Assembly (NCBI RefSeq): GCF_017114915.1
Contig: NZ_JAAUOE010000019.1
Location: 35,776-99,775 of the forward strand
DNA from: Pseudomonas frederiksbergensis
Lineage (GTDB): Bacteria; Pseudomonadota; Gammaproteobacteria; Pseudomonadales; Pseudomonadaceae
Length of the DNA: 64,000 nt
Reading direction: 5' to 3'
The first letter of the stretch is position 1. Each line of letters starts with the position of its first letter. Made by a program: the position numbers and the translations under genes. Below are positions 63,039-64,000 of this stretch, piece after piece. The notes below the pieces were generated by a model. The model had not been told where the DNA came from, did no database searches, and saw only the letters and a program-made list of their open reading frames with translations.

Positions 63039-63902
63039 ATGCAAGCCATTCGCAGCATTCTGGTGGTCATCGAGCCCGAACACTCGGAAAGCCTGGCGCT
63101 CAAACGGGCCAAATTGATCGCTGGCGTGACCCAGGCTCATCTGCACCTGCTGGTCTGCGATAAAAAGCATGATCACAGCGCAATGCTCGGCGTACTCAAG
63201 GTGGCCCTGCTGGCGGATGGTTACAACGTCACCACCGAGCAAGCCTGGAACGAAAGCCTGCATGAAACCATTATCGACGTGCAGCAGGCCGAAGGTTGCG
63301 GGCTGGTGGTCAAGCAGCATTTCCCTGACAGCCCGCTGAAAAAGGCCCTGCTGACCCCGGCGGACTGGAAACTGCTGCGCTACTGCCCGACCCCGGTGCT
63401 GCTGGTGAAAACCGCCAAACCCTGGGCCGGCGGGGTGATCCTGGCGGCCATCGATGTCGGTAACATGGACGGCGAACACCGCACCTTGCATGCCAGCATC
63501 ATCGATCATGGCTACGACATTTCCAGCCTGGCCAAGGCCCATCTACACGTGATCAGCGCCCATCCGTCACCGATGCTGTCGGCGGCCGACCCGACGCTCC
63601 AGCTCAAGGAAACCATCGAAGCCCGTTACCGCGAGCAGTGCAAGGCGTTCCAGGCCGAGTTCGACATCGACGACGACCACCTGCACATCGAAGAAGGCCC
63701 GGCGGATGTGTTGATTCCGTACATGGCCCATAAGCTGGGGGCCTCTGTGACGGTGATCGGCACCGTGGCCCGGACCGGGTTGTCCGGGGCGTTGATCGGG
63801 AATACCGCGGAAGTGGTGCTCGATGCGCTGGAGAGCGATGTGCTGGTGCTCAAGCCGGATACAGTCATGGACCATCTGGAGGAGATCGTGATCCGGCATT
63901 GA
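63039..63902 (+). CDS. Universal stress protein, tandem UspE-like
   Basis: 287 residues with TGGAGAA before the ATG. Two Usp domains: RSILVVIEPEHSESLALKRA with CPTPVLLVKTAKPW ending the first, and GGVILAAIDVGNMDGEHRTL with the ATP-type loop VIGTVARTGLSGALIGNTAE followed by LDALESDVLVLKP in the second. Cytoplasmic; linked to stress and anaerobic survival in Pseudomonas. The G-2x-G-9x-G-(S/T) motif is present only in the second domain. Confidence 0.93.
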   Translation: MQAIRSILVVIEPEHSESLALKRAKLIAGVTQAHLHLLVCDKKHDHSAMLGVLKVALLADGYNVTTEQAWNESLHETIIDVQQAEGCGLVVKQHFPDSPLKKALLTPADWKLLRYCPTPVLLVKTAKPWAGGVILAAIDVGNMDGEHRTLHASIIDHGYDISSLAKAHLHVISAHPSPMLSAADPTLQLKETIEARYREQCKAFQAEFDIDDDHLHIEEGPADVLIPYMAHKLGASVTVIGTVARTGLSGALIGNTAEVVLDALESDVLVLKPDTVMDHLEEIVIRH

Positions 63903-63926
63903 GATTTTCGGCGTCGGGTCGATCGC

Positions 63927-63996
63927 CTTCGCGGGCAAGCCTCGCTCCTACAGGGTAAGCAACGCAAGACTGTAGGAGCGAGGTTTGCCCGCGAAG
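63927..63996. repeat. REP doublet (inverted pair)
   Basis: CTTCGCGGGCAAGCCTCGCT at 63927 and the complement TGTAGGAGCGAGGTTTGCCC then GCGAAG at 63971-63996 are separated by about 18 bases. It is the last element in the window and matches the doublet at 21497-21585. Confidence 0.9.
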
Positions 63997-64000
63997 CTTT

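Overview
The window is chromosomal DNA of a Pseudomonas of the P. fluorescens group. Three things point there: high G+C with dense, tightly packed genes; several families of short palindromic intergenic repeats of the kind common in that group; and a block (ldcA to fabI, about 24-39.6 kb) whose gene order follows, from memory, P. aeruginosa PA1818 down to PA1806. No rRNA, tRNA, CRISPR array, integrase or insertion sequence was seen.

Layout. 1-3.1 kb: repeats, four small secreted or membrane proteins, a periplasmic beta-propeller lactonase and a small acidic protein. 3.2-10 kb: a sugar-acid cluster (semialdehyde dehydrogenase, AraD1/GguC-type FAH protein, MFS carrier, and divergently an IlvD/Edd-type L-arabonate dehydratase plus a FadR-type GntR regulator) that should convert a pentonate to 2-oxoglutarate. 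Two FadR-type operator matches lie between the divergent arms. 10-13.6 kb: an MMPL/RND exporter and a Ycf48-like beta-propeller. 13.9-20.4 kb: a minus-strand housekeeping run nadK, phosphatase, rhomboid protease, DUF1315, DUF2797, pepN. 20.5-24.2 kb: DUF1853, FMN reductase, a small conserved protein, LysR, GNAT. 24.2-31.2 kb: ldcA, dnaQ, rnhA, methyltransferase, gloB, mltD. 31.4-39.6 kb: a complete NppA1A2BCD (YejABEF-like) peptide ABC importer, then fabI.

39.7-52.1 kb is more accessory: a delta-60 repeat protein, LysR/VOC pair, a stand-alone GSDEF diguanylate cyclase, an IorAB-type molybdenum hydroxylase with a diheme cytochrome c, a PhnB-like/AraC pair, and an orphan 1221-residue protein ending in a Fic (AMPylase) motif with a hydrophobic segment like those of the Pseudomonas dermonecrotic-toxin-like proteins. 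52.1-57 kb: a LysE exporter and an iron-starvation sigma/anti-sigma/TonB-receptor cassette with Fur-like boxes before the sigma gene and before the receptor gene. 57-64 kb: small proteins, LysE, VOC, an alkylation-repair group (ada, a PEP-mutase-like gene, an AlkA-like glycosylase), GFA protein, miaE and a tandem universal stress protein.

The best candidates for new biology are the Fic protein at 48370-52035, the Fur/FecI-type iron cassette, the sugar-acid cluster with its operator pair, and a hybrid copy among four related 110-bp palindromic repeats. Start sites were chosen from ribosome-binding sites, signal peptides and overlaps; all functional names rest on motif and family recognition, not on searches.
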